Counted from the stretch's first letter, positions 35,386-52,598 are shown. The stretch: 64,000 nucleotides of DNA from Stereum hirsutum FP-91666 SS1 (GCF_000264905.1 NW_006763133.1:2118329-2182328), one strand, 5' to 3'. Program-made: numbers and translations. The notes: generated from the letters alone by a model not told the origin.

Positions 35386-38300
35386 ATGTCTTCTCCTCTG
35401 CCACAAGACTCGCCGGAGCTTCCAGTCATAGACAATTCTATGCAAGTTGACGGTCAGGGCGAAGACGAAGAGGGCGAAGAGGCCGAGGCCGCGGCACCCC
35501 CGTCAGAAGACAGCTCTGAGGAACCGGAGGAGGATGCGGAGGAAGAACGCAGAATACGGGAAGGGTTCATCGTCGATGAAGATGATGACGAGGAGGAGGA
35601 TGAGGAGGAGAATAGTGAAGAGGAGCGTAGGAGGCGGCGCAAGAGGCGCAAGAGGCGTCATCGCAAAGGTGAACTTGTCTTCCTCCACCTGAACCCTGTT
35701 CTCCGGTCACAGTCGCTTACACCCTTATAACAGTTGATGAGGACGAGGACGAGGGACTCGAGGAAGATGATCTCGAACTTCTTGAAGAGAACACTGGAGG
35801 CACGTTCGCACGCAGCAAGACCAAGCTGACCCGTCTTCGTCGCGGACGCGATTCAGAATCACCCCCACGAGCCTCGTCGTCCAAGCGTAAGGCCGTCGTC
35901 ATGTCCTCCGATGACGACCTGGATGCGGACGATTTGGAACTTCCCCAAGTTCAGGACATTCAACGCATTTGGGATGATGAACGGGCAGCGGCTGGGAGGG
36001 ACGAGGACGAGGATTTGGACGACATGGATAATTTCATTGATTACGACGAGGATGAGGATGGAGCTGGAGGCATGGACGAGGAGGAACGCGAGGAGAGGAG
36101 AAGGGAACGCCGGAGACTGGAGAAGGAGCGACGAAAAGCCCTTGGGTCGCGCCCTGAACTAACGGGCATCGACGCTAAGTATGTCCAGTCTTTGAGTCCC
36201 TCTTCTGGCTGTCTGCTAACACTACGTCCAGTGCATGGGATGAAATTCATGAAGTATTCGGTGACGGTCATGACTATGACTGGGCGTTGGCCGACGACGA
36301 GGACGATTTCAAGGAGGAGCAGGTCAAACCCGACATGAACTACCAAGATGTAAGCCCTCTGTTTTGTGGTACTCTGCACCTATGCTTACCTGTCATTTAG
36401 GTTTTCGAACCCTCGGAAATTCGTGCTCGGCTCCTTACAGAGGATGATGATCTCATTCGCGCTCGAGACATACCTGAGCGCATGCAGCTAGCGACGTCTA
36501 CCCTTTCTCAATCAACTTCCCTGTCCATGCACCAGACATTCGCAGACGAGGATATCGATGAAGCGGCGACTTGGGTTATCACCCGTATCGATTCCGAAAT
36601 AGAGCGGGAGTTCTTCCGGCCGGATGGTCAACATTTCGATCGTTTGGAGGACCTTGTCTCCGCCGTCGCATACTCTTTGCGCCTTCTTTTCATCCAGGAA
36701 TTCGAGGTGCCTTATATCTGGACTCATAAGCGCGACTACCTCACTTGGTTCCATGCGAGCGACATCCGTACTCAGGTCAATCTTCTCAACTTGGAGCGAC
36801 TCTGGCGCGTGTATTATCTGGGACAAAAGTATCGAGCCTTACTCGAGCGACGACGAGCTCTAGAAGCCCTCTACACCCGGCTTGGTGTTTCGGACGAGCA
36901 CTTCGAGAACGAGATACGCCGGAAGATCGATAGCGTGGAGGTTATTGCGGACACTACGGAATGGTTGGGTTTGAAGTACAAGGATGAGAAGAAGCACAAG
37001 AAGTCGTTCGAAATGCACTTTCATGACGATGAAGAGGAGGCGGAGCCGGACAAAAAACGGAAACTTCCCAGTCGTTCTTCTGGATATGAAGTGGCCAAGA
37101 AGAGCGTTATTTCCAACTTGGCAGAGGTAAGCTTTGCTGGCGTTAGGCCTCACCACACGTAGGCTGGTATTAATCCATTTTTGTTAGGGATTCGGCATCA
37201 AACCCGAAGAGATCGTCATGAACTTCGTTTCATCTGAAACCGCGCACTTCGTCGAGAATCAAGATCTTGCACCAGAGGCGTACGCTGATCAGTTTGTGGA
37301 TCCGGACCCTACCAAAGCATTACCAGTCGCGGAGCTTCTTCGACGGGCACGAATGATCATCGCGACCGAGCTCGGTAAGGATCCACTCCTAAGGCAGGAG
37401 ATGCGACAGGTCTTCAAGGACCACGCAAGAATCTCCGTTCTACCAACCGAACGCGGAGTGAACAAGATCGACGAGCATCACCCATACTTCGTACGCTGGC
37501 CATCTCTTCGCTCTGGGACTTAATCTGATAGTTTTTTCCAGGCATTCAAGTACCTATACCAGAAGCCCGTCGTGGACCTCCGGGAGTCGTCTCAGTTTCT
37601 CTATATGCTCGCAGCGGAATCCGAACACCTCGTCACGATCACAATCTTCCTTCCGGACGAGGCAAAGGCCAATTTCTCTCGCCGTTTGGAAGAAGCCTTC
37701 GCGTCGGACAGCTACACTGATACGGCCCGAGCCTGGAATGCGGAGCGCTTGCGCGTCATTAACGAAACCGTTGAGCAGCATTTGCTTCCTGTCGGAGCCA
37801 AGTGGACTCGAGAGTGGTTGAGAGACGAGGTAGAAGACCTCATGGCGTCGAGATGTGGGGACACTCTGCGCGAGGTAAGCTTGATGACAACTCTCCTTGC
37901 ACTTCCGCTCAACCTTGGACCTCTCAGCGCATCGATGTCGCCTCCTACAGACCACCAGAGGCACCCGAGGGGATACCCTGGGTACTGGCAATGTCTTGGG
38001 GCAAGGGTGACCCTCAAAAAGACGCCATAACCTGTGTCGGCTTCGACGACGGTGGACGCTTGCGCGAACATCTCAAAATTGACAACCTCCAAGATGCGGA
38101 TCCAAAAGCAGAACTTTTAGAACTCCTGAGAAAGCGCCCTTGGAACGCTGTCGTTATCGGAGGTTTCTCGATGACAACCACGAAGCTTTTCTCTCTCGTC
38201 AAAGAGTTCCTTCATTCCCCTCCCGAAACAAATCGGGATCCGAATGAGTTTCAGCACATCGCTCTCATGTACGCCCAGGACGAGACCGCGCGCATATTTC

Positions 38301-40774
38301 AGCATAGTAATCGGGCTGCGGAAGAGTTTCCTTCCTGGCCACCCATTGCCAAGTACTGTGCAGGACTCGCGCGTTATGTTCAGAGTCCTCTTAACGAGTA
38401 TGCCGCTCTCGGTCCCGACATTACGTCAATCTCGTATGAGGAGGATCATCAACAACTCATACCGCGCGAAAAATTGTTGTTCGCCCTGGAGCGAGTCCTG
38501 GTCGATGTCACGAACGCAGTGGGTGTGGACGTCAATCGTGCGGTCAATGATGCGTATTATCAGCACCTTCTACCATTCGTCTGCGGGCTCGGACCGCGGA
38601 AAGCCCAGGTCCTTGTCAAGAAGATTGCGAGCCTGGTCTGTCTAGTTTTGTCTTATTTTTGAACCTGCACTCATCGTCGTCAATCTAGGGAGGCACTCTC
38701 ATTAGTCGCGATCAGTTCATTCGCGCAGAACTTCTGACGACGAAGATTTTCTTGAACGCTGCTGGTTTCCTTCGCATAGTACAAGAACATATGGAGAAGC
38801 CCTCGAAGAGTCGTCACGATGACGACACGGTCCAGGATCCTCTTGACGACACCAGGATCCATCCTGAGGATTACGATTTAGCGCGAAAGATGGCCACCGA
38901 TGCTCTGGAACTCGACGAGGAAGACATCCATGGAGAACACCCATCTCACGTCGTCTCGTTGATCATGCAGGATGCGGACAATGTCAGGAAGCTCGACGAG
39001 CTAAACCTCGATGATTTTGCCGTCAGTCTGATGGAGTCTGGCGGTGAACGCAAACGACTTACGCTTCAACTTATTCGCGAGGAGCTCATCAACCCATTCG
39101 CGGAGAAGCGGAAGCCAATGCCATCACCGACACCTTGGGAGGTTTTGACAATGCTGTCTGGCGAGACTCAGAGGACGTTGCGTGTTGGCTTAATCGTCGC
39201 CGTCATGGTTGTTCGCTTCCCAAAGGGCAATATCGTCGCCGTGCGCCTTGACTCGGGGATCGAAGGTGTCATTGGTTCCCACTATTTGACTGATAATGGC
39301 ACAGAGAAGGCAGAGGACGTCGTCAAGAGGGGTCAGACCATTCCGGGCGTCATCATTCACGTCATTACAGACCTTCCGAACAACAAATTCCTGGTCGAGC
39401 TTTCGTCAAGGCCGACGGACGTAGCAGCGGGCGACAGTCAGTTCAGAAGAGTCAAGCACGACGACGCCTGGAATCATTCTCAGTGGGAGCGCGACAAGGA
39501 AATTCAGGCGAGGAAGAAACGCGCCGAGGTCGACAAGACGCGTCGCGTCATCAAGCATCCGAACTTCCATAACTTCAACTCGTCGCAGGCTGAGACTTAC
39601 TTGGACAAACAACAACGGGGCGACGTGGTCATTCGTCCATCGTCCAAGGGGGCTGATCATCTGGCCATCACTTGGAAGGTGGACGACAAGCTCTACCAGC
39701 ACATCGGTAATTAAGGTTTTCTTTTGCGTCGTCGCGTCTTCTATGCTGACGCTCGTTTGACTAGACGTTGTGGAGCCTGATGCTGATCCTACTGGTCAGA
39801 GCATTGGTACTAGGTTGATCATCGACGGAAAATACGAGTTCTCTGACTTGGACGAGTTGATTGTCAACCATGTTCAAGCAATGGCTCGTCGCGTCGAGGA
39901 GCTTATGGCCTTCGAAAAGTTCAAGGCCGGTCCAGAAGACGAGCTCCGTAAGTATCTTTACGGTTTCTCTGCGCCCGTTTCTGAATCTTCCACATCATTC
40001 AGATCTCTTCCTCAAGAACTTCGTTGCCGCCAATCCTTCGAAGAGTGCATACGGATTTGCTCTCAACAGGAAGCGACCAGGACACTTCAGTCTCTGCTTC
40101 TTGGCCAACAAGAACGCTACTATTCAAACCTGGGTACGTTGTCCATCGCTTATCTGCAGTGGCTTCGATTCTAATCACCACCTCAGCCTGTACGAGTTGC
40201 TCCAGAAGCATACTATCTCTTCGATACACCCGCGACGGGTGTTCCGGAGCTCTGCAACGCGTTCAAGGTCCGCCACATCCACGAATCTAAAAATGCAGGT
40301 AGCGGCGCAGGTGGGAAGACCGCTTACGGAGGTCGCACACCTGCACGAACGCCAGCTGCTGCACTGTCGGGTATGACTCCTGGGCGAATGTCGGTACGGC
40401 AGCCCGCACGTACGCCCAATCCCTATGCAGCACCCCCTCCGGTCCCTAGTCGTACACCAAACCCCTATGGCAGCGCCCCACCTCCCTCGGCAGCTTCTCG
40501 AACACCCAACCCGTATCCTCCCCAATCATCTCTTCCCGTACCCCCTGGTATGCCGCCCTCGTATCCTCCCGGGGCTGGATTCGGGATGCCTCCGCCACAA
40601 GCCCCACCGTACGGATTCCCAGGTGCACCTCCAGCATGGGGAGTGCAGCCGCCTGCTGTGCCTAATGCATTCGGGCAAGCACCCCCAGACCCACATGGTA
40701 TGAATCCAGCTCGTGCGGCGATGATTCAGGGTGCTCCTACGTGGGGTGCTCCCAATGGGTCTGCTGGATGGTAA
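35386..40774 (+). CDS. SPT6: Transcription elongation factor and histone chaperone Spt6
   Basis: Nuclear histone chaperone travelling with RNA polymerase II. About ten introns give a protein of roughly 1,600 aa. The order is a very acidic N-terminus (Asp/Glu runs and a basic RRRRRKRRKRRHRK block), then the helix-turn-helix region (WTHKRDYLTWFHASDIR), the Tex-like core (HPYFAFKYLYQKPVVDLRES), and a YqgF-like domain (WVLAMSWGKGDPQKDAITC, WNAVVIGGFS). Next are the helix-hairpin-helix (LLPFVCGLGPRKAQVLVKKI), the S1 domain (GVIGSHYLTDN, LVELSSRP) and tandem SH2 domains (HPNFHNFNSSQAETYLDKQQ, DVVIRPSSKGADHLAITWKV). The C-terminal ~150 residues are Pro/Gly-rich with RTPNPY repeats. All major domains are intact. 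Confidence 0.96.
40340..40516 (+). repeat. TP-rich C-terminal repeats in SPT6 (RTPNPY x3)
   Basis: Three exact RTPNPY motifs are encoded at 40409-40426, 40451-40468 and 40499-40516, spaced by Ala/Pro/Ser linkers. Further TP dipeptides (RTPARTPAA, GMTPGRM) come just before them. The pattern resembles the phosphorylated C-terminal repeats of Spt5 rather than a usual Spt6 tail. Confidence 0.75.
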
Positions 40775-41127
40775 TGTGTTTGGTTTGGTTTTGGACGTTT
40801 AAGGTTCTTTAGTTCTTCTGTAGCGCATCTGTACTGTATAGCTTGCTCTCTATGAATCTTTTATTATCAGGAGTGCATGCTTCGACTCCTCTGACTTACT
40901 GAGAATCCATGCTCAAAAAATGGCATTTGTTGACTTGCCGAAGTAGGTTGTACAAAAGACGTGTGACGTCATACATTGATCCTACTGAGTGCCACACCGC
41001 TGTCACACCGCTGCCACACTCAGTGATCGTGGCCGACGCGTTGCGTAGTATTGTCCACGTCAGTCCCCTTTGGTGTGCACCACTACATTGTTTTTGGCCG
41101 CTGTCTATCTCTATCTGGAGCCCCAAA
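40775..41127. promoter_or_regulatory. Promoter region with CRE and inverted repeat
   Basis: This lies between the SPT6 stop and the next start. A perfect CRE palindrome TGACGTCA is at 40964-40971, 157 bp before the ATG. Downstream, 8-bp inverted arms ACTGAGTG (40984-40991) and CACTCAGT (41017-41024) flank two CACACCGCTG direct repeats. One ACGCGT is at 41036-41041. The CRE is a known bZIP (Atf1/CREB type) site. Its use here is inferred. Confidence 0.5.
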
Positions 41128-41917
41128 ATGACAGACGCTATAGAAATGGACGAGCTGAATCGCAGACGTCCGCCAGTTCACCCAGATCTTGCCACTGAGC
41201 GCAACCAGCAGCCCTTTGACGATGACACCAAGGATAGCACTCTTTCAGCCTGGAGCTGGGTTGCAGCTTCGATGTTCGTCGCTATTCTGCGTATTGCTCC
41301 TACTGCACTCATATGCACACCTATAGACTATCGCTGTGGTCCATCATGTTGATGTTATTTCCTCGATTCTTGCTCTTCGCTGCCGAGGAAGGACAGACCC
41401 TCACTGGATTCGAGTCCTTCCTGTCGGTCCACTTTGGGATTCTTTTAGCCGGAGTATCTGCAGGTCTTATCATCCATGTACGTACGCCGTTCAAACTTTT
41501 TGTCCTATTCCATGACTGACGCGTCGTATGAGTAGATACCTTCTGCCCATCCAGTTCCCAGGCTCGAAGACACGACGCCCAATCATCCTCTGCTCGTCAT
41601 CACGACTGTGACTACATCACTAAGCGCTTTCATAGCGTATAATACACCTGGTCTGGGTGGTCTTCCGGTTTTATATTCTGCATGTACCGGCACTATTGGT
41701 TTATGGGGTTTATGGGCGGTGAGCTCCCACGTCACGCTCTCCGTTGCAGAGAATGTCTGACTTTTACTTTGTGCAGATCACTTTTGGGAATGCTGGTCTG
41801 ATATCGAATAAGACGGGAGCCGATAAGCACACGAGCTCCTTTATTTTCGGAAATAAGTCGTCAGCATCAGCGCAGAAGAAGGCGTGGAAGAAGGACCAGA
41901 AGAAGAGGAGTATTTAG
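41128..41917 (+). CDS. Small multi-pass membrane protein, uncharacterised
   Basis: Four exons (introns 41274-41326, 41478-41535, 41719-41776) encode 206 aa. The N-terminus is hydrophilic ([19 protein letters not shown]). About four hydrophobic segments follow: [57 protein letters not shown] and [20 protein letters not shown]. The tail is Lys-rich ([13 protein letters not shown]), ending in a basic cluster compatible with ER retention. Intron 1 must use a GTTCGT donor to keep frame. GTATTG further on leads to a stop codon. Function is unknown. The layout is that of small ER or mitochondrial membrane proteins. Confidence 0.75.
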
Positions 41918-42159
41918 CTCCTTGTCGGCTGTGAGTTATATATGATCTGGGATAATGCATTACACTCTGTATCTATTTTGACTTGTATCATACTGGATTG
42001 CGCCTTGAGACACTTTGCGTCTTGATATGATGTTAGTTCGTCACCTCAGATGTAGCGTGCGAGCAGGTGAAAAGTACATAGCGTGAATCGTAATACAATG
42101 TAATCAAAAGTAAAACCTTGTCCCAACCAAGAAGTAACGATACAGATGAACGTATTGTA

Positions 42160-44297
<2,138 letters not shown>

Positions 44298-44466
44298 ACT
44301 AGTGAGTTGCGGACAACGAGAGGACTATCAATGACCGTGGGAGTCTCGTCCCAGGGTTCATCAATGACCAATTCCCTTATTGGCAGGAAACGTGTCGCGG
44401 CTTGCGCTCGCGTCGATCTTGAATCGAACCGCGACGGGCCACAGCGCAACACAACAAGAGCACATC
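44298..44466. promoter_or_regulatory. Divergent promoter SRP54 / SPT8
   Basis: The 169 bp between opposite start codons is one of the tightest divergent promoters in the window. No TATA box is seen. Confidence 0.5.
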
Positions 44467-47186
44467 ATGGCGAGCGACGATGAAGACACGGAGACTATCG
44501 GCGATGGTGACTTTGACGACTACGAGGAGAACGAGATTGATGAGGATATCTTAGACGCGATAGAGGCCGGGGCTGACGATGCTAGCGATGGCGACTCAGT
44601 GCGTTCATCCTTCTATGCCATTGCCACTAATATCTCATTCTCTCCAGGAAGGACTCGATGATGACAATGACTCTGACGATTCGTCCGAAGAAGACGAGGA
44701 TGATGACCAGCCTGCGGCCATAGCCAACGAGGCGCCACCACCCCCTATACCCGCCACCCCCGCCATTGCTGTAAAGCGGGCCACACCACCTCCACCACCT
44801 CTGCTACCACCATCACCCGCAGCAGCACCTTCGCCTCCTGCAGAACCTTCCAGATCACCTAGAGGTATGTAGACGTCACTATACCGGTTGGTGTTCTCGG
44901 TTTGATACATCGTTCTTCAAAGCATCCACCCCTCCATCCCGAAGTCCGCCCAGACGGAAGCGTTCTCCTTCCCCTGCTGCAAGGCGAAGAGCAGCTCTTC
45001 GCACCTCGATATTTTTTCCGAAGTCCTACCAGGTGGAAGCTATTGCTGCTCTTCCACATCCAGTGCCCACGCACGCACTTGCAGCTTCCCCATGTATGTT
45101 GCACCTTCTGACAGGTTCCGAGGATGGCTACGTGCGCGACTACGACATCTTTAGTGCCGTCAACGGCAAGGTTTTTCTATCTGCTCCTCAAAGGCATCAT
45201 GCAGGCGTTGTGGAAGGAATTATGAAGGCGGGCCAGATACGGTCGTGGTGGGAAAACCCTGCTGGACCCGGAGATGGAGGCGACTCGGACCTGTCTCCTG
45301 TGCATAGCTTAGCCATTCACTCTGACGCACTATGGGGTCTGGCTGGAACCAATGTTAGCAAGTTGCTCTTTCCTAATTCTAACCCGAGAGACTCACTGTG
45401 TTACCTCCAGACAGGTCATGTGAACCTTTTTACTGTTCGTCATGAGCCTGGCCGTCACATCACAAGTTTGACAGGCCACCGCGGCCCAGTGTCAGCCTTG
45501 TCACTCCAACACGATGAGAAGGGGTTCTTCTCGGCAGGATGGGATGGTGATGCCTTGGTATTTGCTTCCCTTTCTTTTCTTCTGAATTGCGCCCAATGTA
45601 CCGATCATACCCTCTTTTTTCTCGTCTTGCGACTTTGTCCAGCAATGGGACCTAAACACCGGTCAAATCGTTCGTCGTCTCACTGCACATGGAGCACAGC
45701 TAGCAGCACTAGCAGTTCGACCTCTTGCTTCTGATTATCCCCAACTGGCTCAGGGTCCTCTAGTAAACATCTCGGTGAATACTCAGGCTGTCTCCGAGGA
45801 TACGAAACCATCTCAGCTTCCTTCGACTCAAGCGAAGACGGAACCGCTTGTGACTGACTTACCTACAAACCTTGGCGGTGGCTCGTCCGCCTTACCCTCC
45901 AGTTCCCAGCAGCCTCATCAGCAGGCCCCTGCTCCAGACGTGGATTCTAAATCAGACGCATCTTTCGATCCTCTTTTCGACGCTGAGCCTGACGCCGATG
46001 GCGAAGCTGACACCTTCCGAATGGTAGCCTCTCCAACTCCGGAGATGAAACTCTTACCACAGTCGCTTGCCATGCCTGCCTCCAACTCTGGGCCTGCATT
46101 GCACCTTCCGTCGACAGGACCTCCTGTACAGACACCTCAAAGGCCGGCTCCCATGCCGAAAAATGCCCCTCCTTTGCTAGACCGTGTCTCTTGTGCGGCC
46201 TATTCTCCGGATATCTTGATGACGGCTGCAATGGATGGCCAAGTTGTCCTTTGGGATCTGCGTGTCTCCGTTCCAGGCCCAGGCCGAGGAGTTGGACGAC
46301 TTTGGATGAGCGAAAAGACGCCGCCATGGTGTTTATCCGTGCGTAGTATTTCTCTTGACCCTTTTTTGATCAGCGGGAAAGCTTTGTGCTGGAGCCTTGA
46401 AGGTTCTGTGGGGCAGTCCCTCGCGCCACACTTCTAGCTCAAAGCTTCTTTCCATTATGCAGTTACTGGTCGTCTGACTAGAACGTTTGAACCTCATTCG
46501 CAGGCATGTTGGTCCGTGAATGGCGCCCAACTGTACGCCGGCAGAAGAAACGGAACTATTGACGTGTGGGATGTGCGACAACTTGGGACTTCTGGTCCGG
46601 CCGAGGTCCCCCGCCTTTTGAAGACGTTGAAGAACCCCAGCAGCTCTGGAGTCGTCAGCTGTGTAGCGGCGTTCCCGGATGGGCGACACATTGCATGGTG
46701 AGCCATATTTTTCAATGTTTGGGCTGAGAACGGGCGGGTATGAGAATAGTCAAGTGTGGTGCCACATGATGCTCTAGCCGCATCCTCGTTGAAGCTGTGT
46801 TTGCCGTCCCTAGCCATCACGCTTTTCTGCTTTCAGAGAAACTCCATTTGGGAACGCAGAGCTGATGTGCCGCTTATAGTGCATCCAACGACAATATTCG
46901 ACTGTGGAACGCTGCAGAGGCTGGGGAGGGCGAGACGCGAGGGAGGGTGCAGTTTAAGATTATTCCAGGACATCATGGTGGAATAGTCTCACAGATGGGT
47001 GCGTACCGGTTCTGGCATGGAAACGTCATTTCGTTCAAGTTTAGGTTCACTCATTTGCCCCGGTCAACTCGCCGTACAGTAATTGATCCAGGTGCACGCT
47101 TCCTCGTGAGCGCAAGTGGGAATAGGGGTTGGCACGGGGACGCTACCCGCACGGTTTTTGTACATGACATTAAGACCATCCTTTGA
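44467..47186 (+). CDS. SPT8: SAGA complex WD40 subunit Spt8
   Basis: WD40 protein of the SAGA co-activator that contacts TBP. The acidic N-terminus (MASDDEDTETIGDGDFDDYE) is followed by Pro-rich and Ser/Arg-rich segments (SRSPPRRKRSPSPAARRRA), then the Spt8 core: YQVEAIAALPHPVPTHALAA, HLLTGSEDGYVRDYDIFSAV, VHSLAIHSDALWGLAGTNTG, VSALSLQHDEKGFFSAGWDG and WDLNTGQIVRRLTAHGAQLA. A ~110-residue Ser/Pro/Gln-rich insert lies between blades. Blades resume with AAYSPDILMTAAMDGQVVLW, YAGRRNGTIDVWDVRQL and DNIRLWNAAEAG. It ends RTVFVHDIKTIL. Introns lie near 44600-44647, 44865-44923, 45355-45412, 45558-45643, 46340-46503, 46698-46878 and 46997-47083. Some of these edges are approximate. Confidence 0.92.
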
Positions 47187-47386
47187 CTGTGTGTTGCGTC
47201 GCCCGGATTCGTTTGTCGAAGCGGTCTCGTGTGCGGGGTGGCGGCTGGTGTTTTGAGGCTAATGAAATCCAGAGGAGTGGCGTGAATGAGGCAAGTGCGG
47301 CTGAGCGGCGGACAGGCCGAGACGGTTCGCATGTTCCCCGGGGACAAGTAGCTTTACACATTTCCAATAGTACCTCTTACGGCAGC

Positions 47387-49203
47387 ATGTACGGCATCCC
47401 GATGGGATCTTATGGGGGTTGGTGTACACATCATCAGCCTCTTTCACTGTTTGTACAAAATCTCGCGCATGGGTCGGAATACACCCACAACTCGCCCTCT
47501 CACCCTCTCGGGAGTTGCTCTACGCTTTCTCTAACATCTCTCTAGCTCAAGTCCGCTCCCGAATGTGTCCTCGATGCGTTCCTGTAGAGCTCCCTGTTCT
47601 CAACGATAGCGAGTCGAAGCGCTTCTTTAGAGAGGTCTTTGGTCGTTCAGTCAATGTCCTCAACGACCGCTACATCTTGCCGGCCGATGATGATGAGCTG
47701 AAGGTAAGTGTGCTATGTCCTCTTGCACCCAGAATATCGTGGCCAAGAATGAGAGCACGGCTGACTATCACTGGGGACCTGAAGCGTTTCGACATTTTCC
47801 ATAGGATGATTAAGTTCGTCCTGGGCAGCAAAAATTACGTCGGTCCAGCCGACGAAATACTGTCACCCGAAAAGGGTGCTCTGTTAAAGGAGAAATTGCG
47901 AGTTTTAGATTTAGGTACAGGCGGAGGGACTTGGTGAGTGCTTTGCTCCGATGGGAACCAGGCTGTGGCGACTTCATGCTGACTGGTTCATTGATGCTAT
48001 GGCGAAATGAAATGAAGGGCCATCGAAATGGCAGATGAATTCCCCCATGTGGAGGTCACAGGAGTCGACCTCGCCCCTCTGCAGCCGAGGTAAGCTCAAA
48101 GCTCAAACCTTGGTCCAGTCGTGTGCGCGCTCGGTACAAACCTCCTTTGACTCACTGGCTATTTCTGCAGGATGGTTCCTCCAAATTGCATGTCAGTCAC
48201 GTTCTATATCGCCCCTTGTCTAGGCTCTCCTCTCATAGCCGCCTCTGCTCGAGCTCAGCTTTGAGCTCTGCGATCTAGACCAGGGCTGCATACCATACCC
48301 CAGTAACTCGTACGGTACGTCAGTGATACGTTTCCACTCCACTGCCATCTGATCTTCTCAATTGACCTCCTGGATGAATAGAAGTCGTGCACGCTCGCAA
48401 CATGCATGCCGGAGTTCGTCATACCCATCTTTTTTGGGACTCAAACACTATTCTTACTCGTTTCGGATTACTGCATGCACGATCCTCCCCAAACAGATCC
48501 ACGACTATCCATGGTTCGTTCGAGAACTGACCCGTATACTACGCCCGGGTGGTCTTCTCATTCTCATCGAGTTCGACCTCTGCCCAATCGCGGACGGCCA
48601 GTTCGCTCCCACACCCACAAGATCGGGCATTCCAGGCTGGTGCAAGCTCCAGGAGGAGACTAAGCGATGTCTGAAGATGCGGGGCGTCGACAGTTCCGTC
48701 CCCGAACGCATGGCAGAGTTCGTGGACAACACCGGCTGGTACGAGAGCGTGCGCCAACAGCAGGCTGACATCCCCATAGGATTCTGGCCAAAAGGTACGT
48801 TTGCGCTCTGCTCAACCTATCACGCGATCATCGCACTCACGCCTTCCTTTTTCGTTAATCTTTTAACTCCGTAACTTTGACTGAATGGTATACCATCGTC
48901 TCGTGAACTCGTCTACCGCCACCGACAAAGATCCGACTCTGCTGACCGTGGGCCAGCTCGCATGGATGAACTGGGATATGTTGTTGGTCGCCGTTCGTCC
49001 CTTGCTTCTGTCCTCAGGGTTGTCCGAAGCCGAAGTCAACGTTCTCATCGAGGACGCCCAACGAGGTTAGTCTACCTGTTCTTTTGTCGGATATCAATAA
49101 ACATGAAGTGTTGAACGTCACTATGACCGCAGATCTGTATTACCCATTAGTTCACATTGCGAGCAGACTGTATGTCGTGCACGCCATCAAAAAAGATTCG
49201 TAG
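47387..49203 (+). CDS. SAM-dependent methyltransferase (TAM/LaeA-like fold)
   Basis: Class I methyltransferase of a family expanded in Agaricomycetes. Substrate is unknown. The spliced protein is about 390 aa. The N-terminal segment FFREVFGRSVNVLNDRYILP, then PADDDELKRFDIFHRMIKFV, leads to motif I VLDLGTGGGTWAIEMADEFP, motif II-like HVEVTGVDLAPLQPR, FELCDLDQGCIPYPSNSYEV, HARNMHAGIHDYPWFVRELT and the post-motif RILRPGGLLILIEFD. The C-terminal cap ends LYYPLVHIASRLYVVHAIKK. Introns include 47418-47545, 47704-47785 and 48414-48496 (the last with a GTTCGT donor). The 5' end is uncertain: MYGIPMG at 47387 joins in frame, but MCPRC at 47563 is an alternative. The start lies only 200 bp after SPT8. 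Confidence 0.82.
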
Positions 49204-49651
49204 AGCCGGTGCCTCTATACACACATACTACTATCACGGACACCGCTGCACTCATATCGCCTGGGACTTTGTTGTGTTCATTCTTCACGGATGTCTACTT
49301 TCACTTTGCATTTTGTCAACCTTGCTGTCTTCGCACCCTCACCATATTGTAACACCAATCATCAATGTCATTCGTACAACACACCGGGAAACCATATCGT
49401 AAAGCAGTTGTATCATCTCTGTTCCTGCCAAGTACACAAAGGAACGACCACCACACAGAGCCCGCGTGAAGAACCGGCATCGACAGCGACAACGACAGCA
49501 TCACACAAGCAAGACTAGAACGCAGTACGAAAGCGGCGGGGAGGAGCGCCCGATGACCAACAGCACCGAAACGAAAAGAAGAAAGAAGGTAAAGGACAGA
49601 CCGAATCTCGACACGTCGAACAAGATGAACTCTGAGCTGTTGTTCGTCCCC
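49204..49651. other. Convergent intergenic region
   Basis: 3' untranslated flanks of the methyltransferase and PAB1. A/C-rich stretches occur (49430-49600). No further gene was seen. Confidence 0.5.
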
Positions 49652-52026
<2,375 letters not shown>

Positions 52027-52598
52027 TTTTTGGATTATGAGCGGGGTGTGAGAGGTCGTTACTGCTTTATGGACTTTTCGTCTAGAAACGGCGGAGAAAG
52101 GAGAAGAGAGTGAGTGGGCGCGCAGCCAAGGGAGCAGAGGATAAGGGTGCGCACATGGAAAGAAGATAAAACAACCACTTTTAGGATTTGGGTTTTTTGA
52201 GTTTTTCTACTTGGTTTTCGGCTATTTGAGATGTATTGTGAGTCGTGAGCGAACGGGGGTGAGCAAGGGAGGAGGACGGGACGGGCGGTGGACTGACCTT
52301 TAGATGACGGTGGTTGGCTGAAAGGAAAAGAGCCCCCGGGTTTTTATCGCCATCTCACTGCATTTTCAATCTCCGCCGGCGACATGCGTGAAACATGTGT
52401 CACTGTCTTTACTTCATCAAAACAATGGCGAACTGGAGGCAACACGCAAAGCGAGATGGTCTCACAAACAATAGTAATCTCATTGTCCAACACATTCAGG
52501 TTACACAGCACAAACAACAGGGCTAATTATCCAAAAGAGTCCTCGAAGCAACAGAAATTCAAACAGCGCGAAACACGTCGATATAACCCTAACCCCTC
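52027..52598. promoter_or_regulatory. PAB1 promoter and A-rich leader
   Basis: On the PAB1 strand, an A-rich tract (AAAAACTCAAAAAACCC and flanks, 52178-52220) lies about 150-195 nt upstream of the ATG, probably in the 5' leader. In other eukaryotes PABP represses its own mRNA through A-rich leader tracts. The same loop is inferred here. A GATAAAAA element near 52333-52340 could be the TATA box. Confidence 0.5.

Noticed and set aside
35386..36160. Acidic repeats in SPT6 N-terminus as a separate gene or repeat expansion
   Set aside because: Asp/Glu runs are the normal Spt6 N-terminus.
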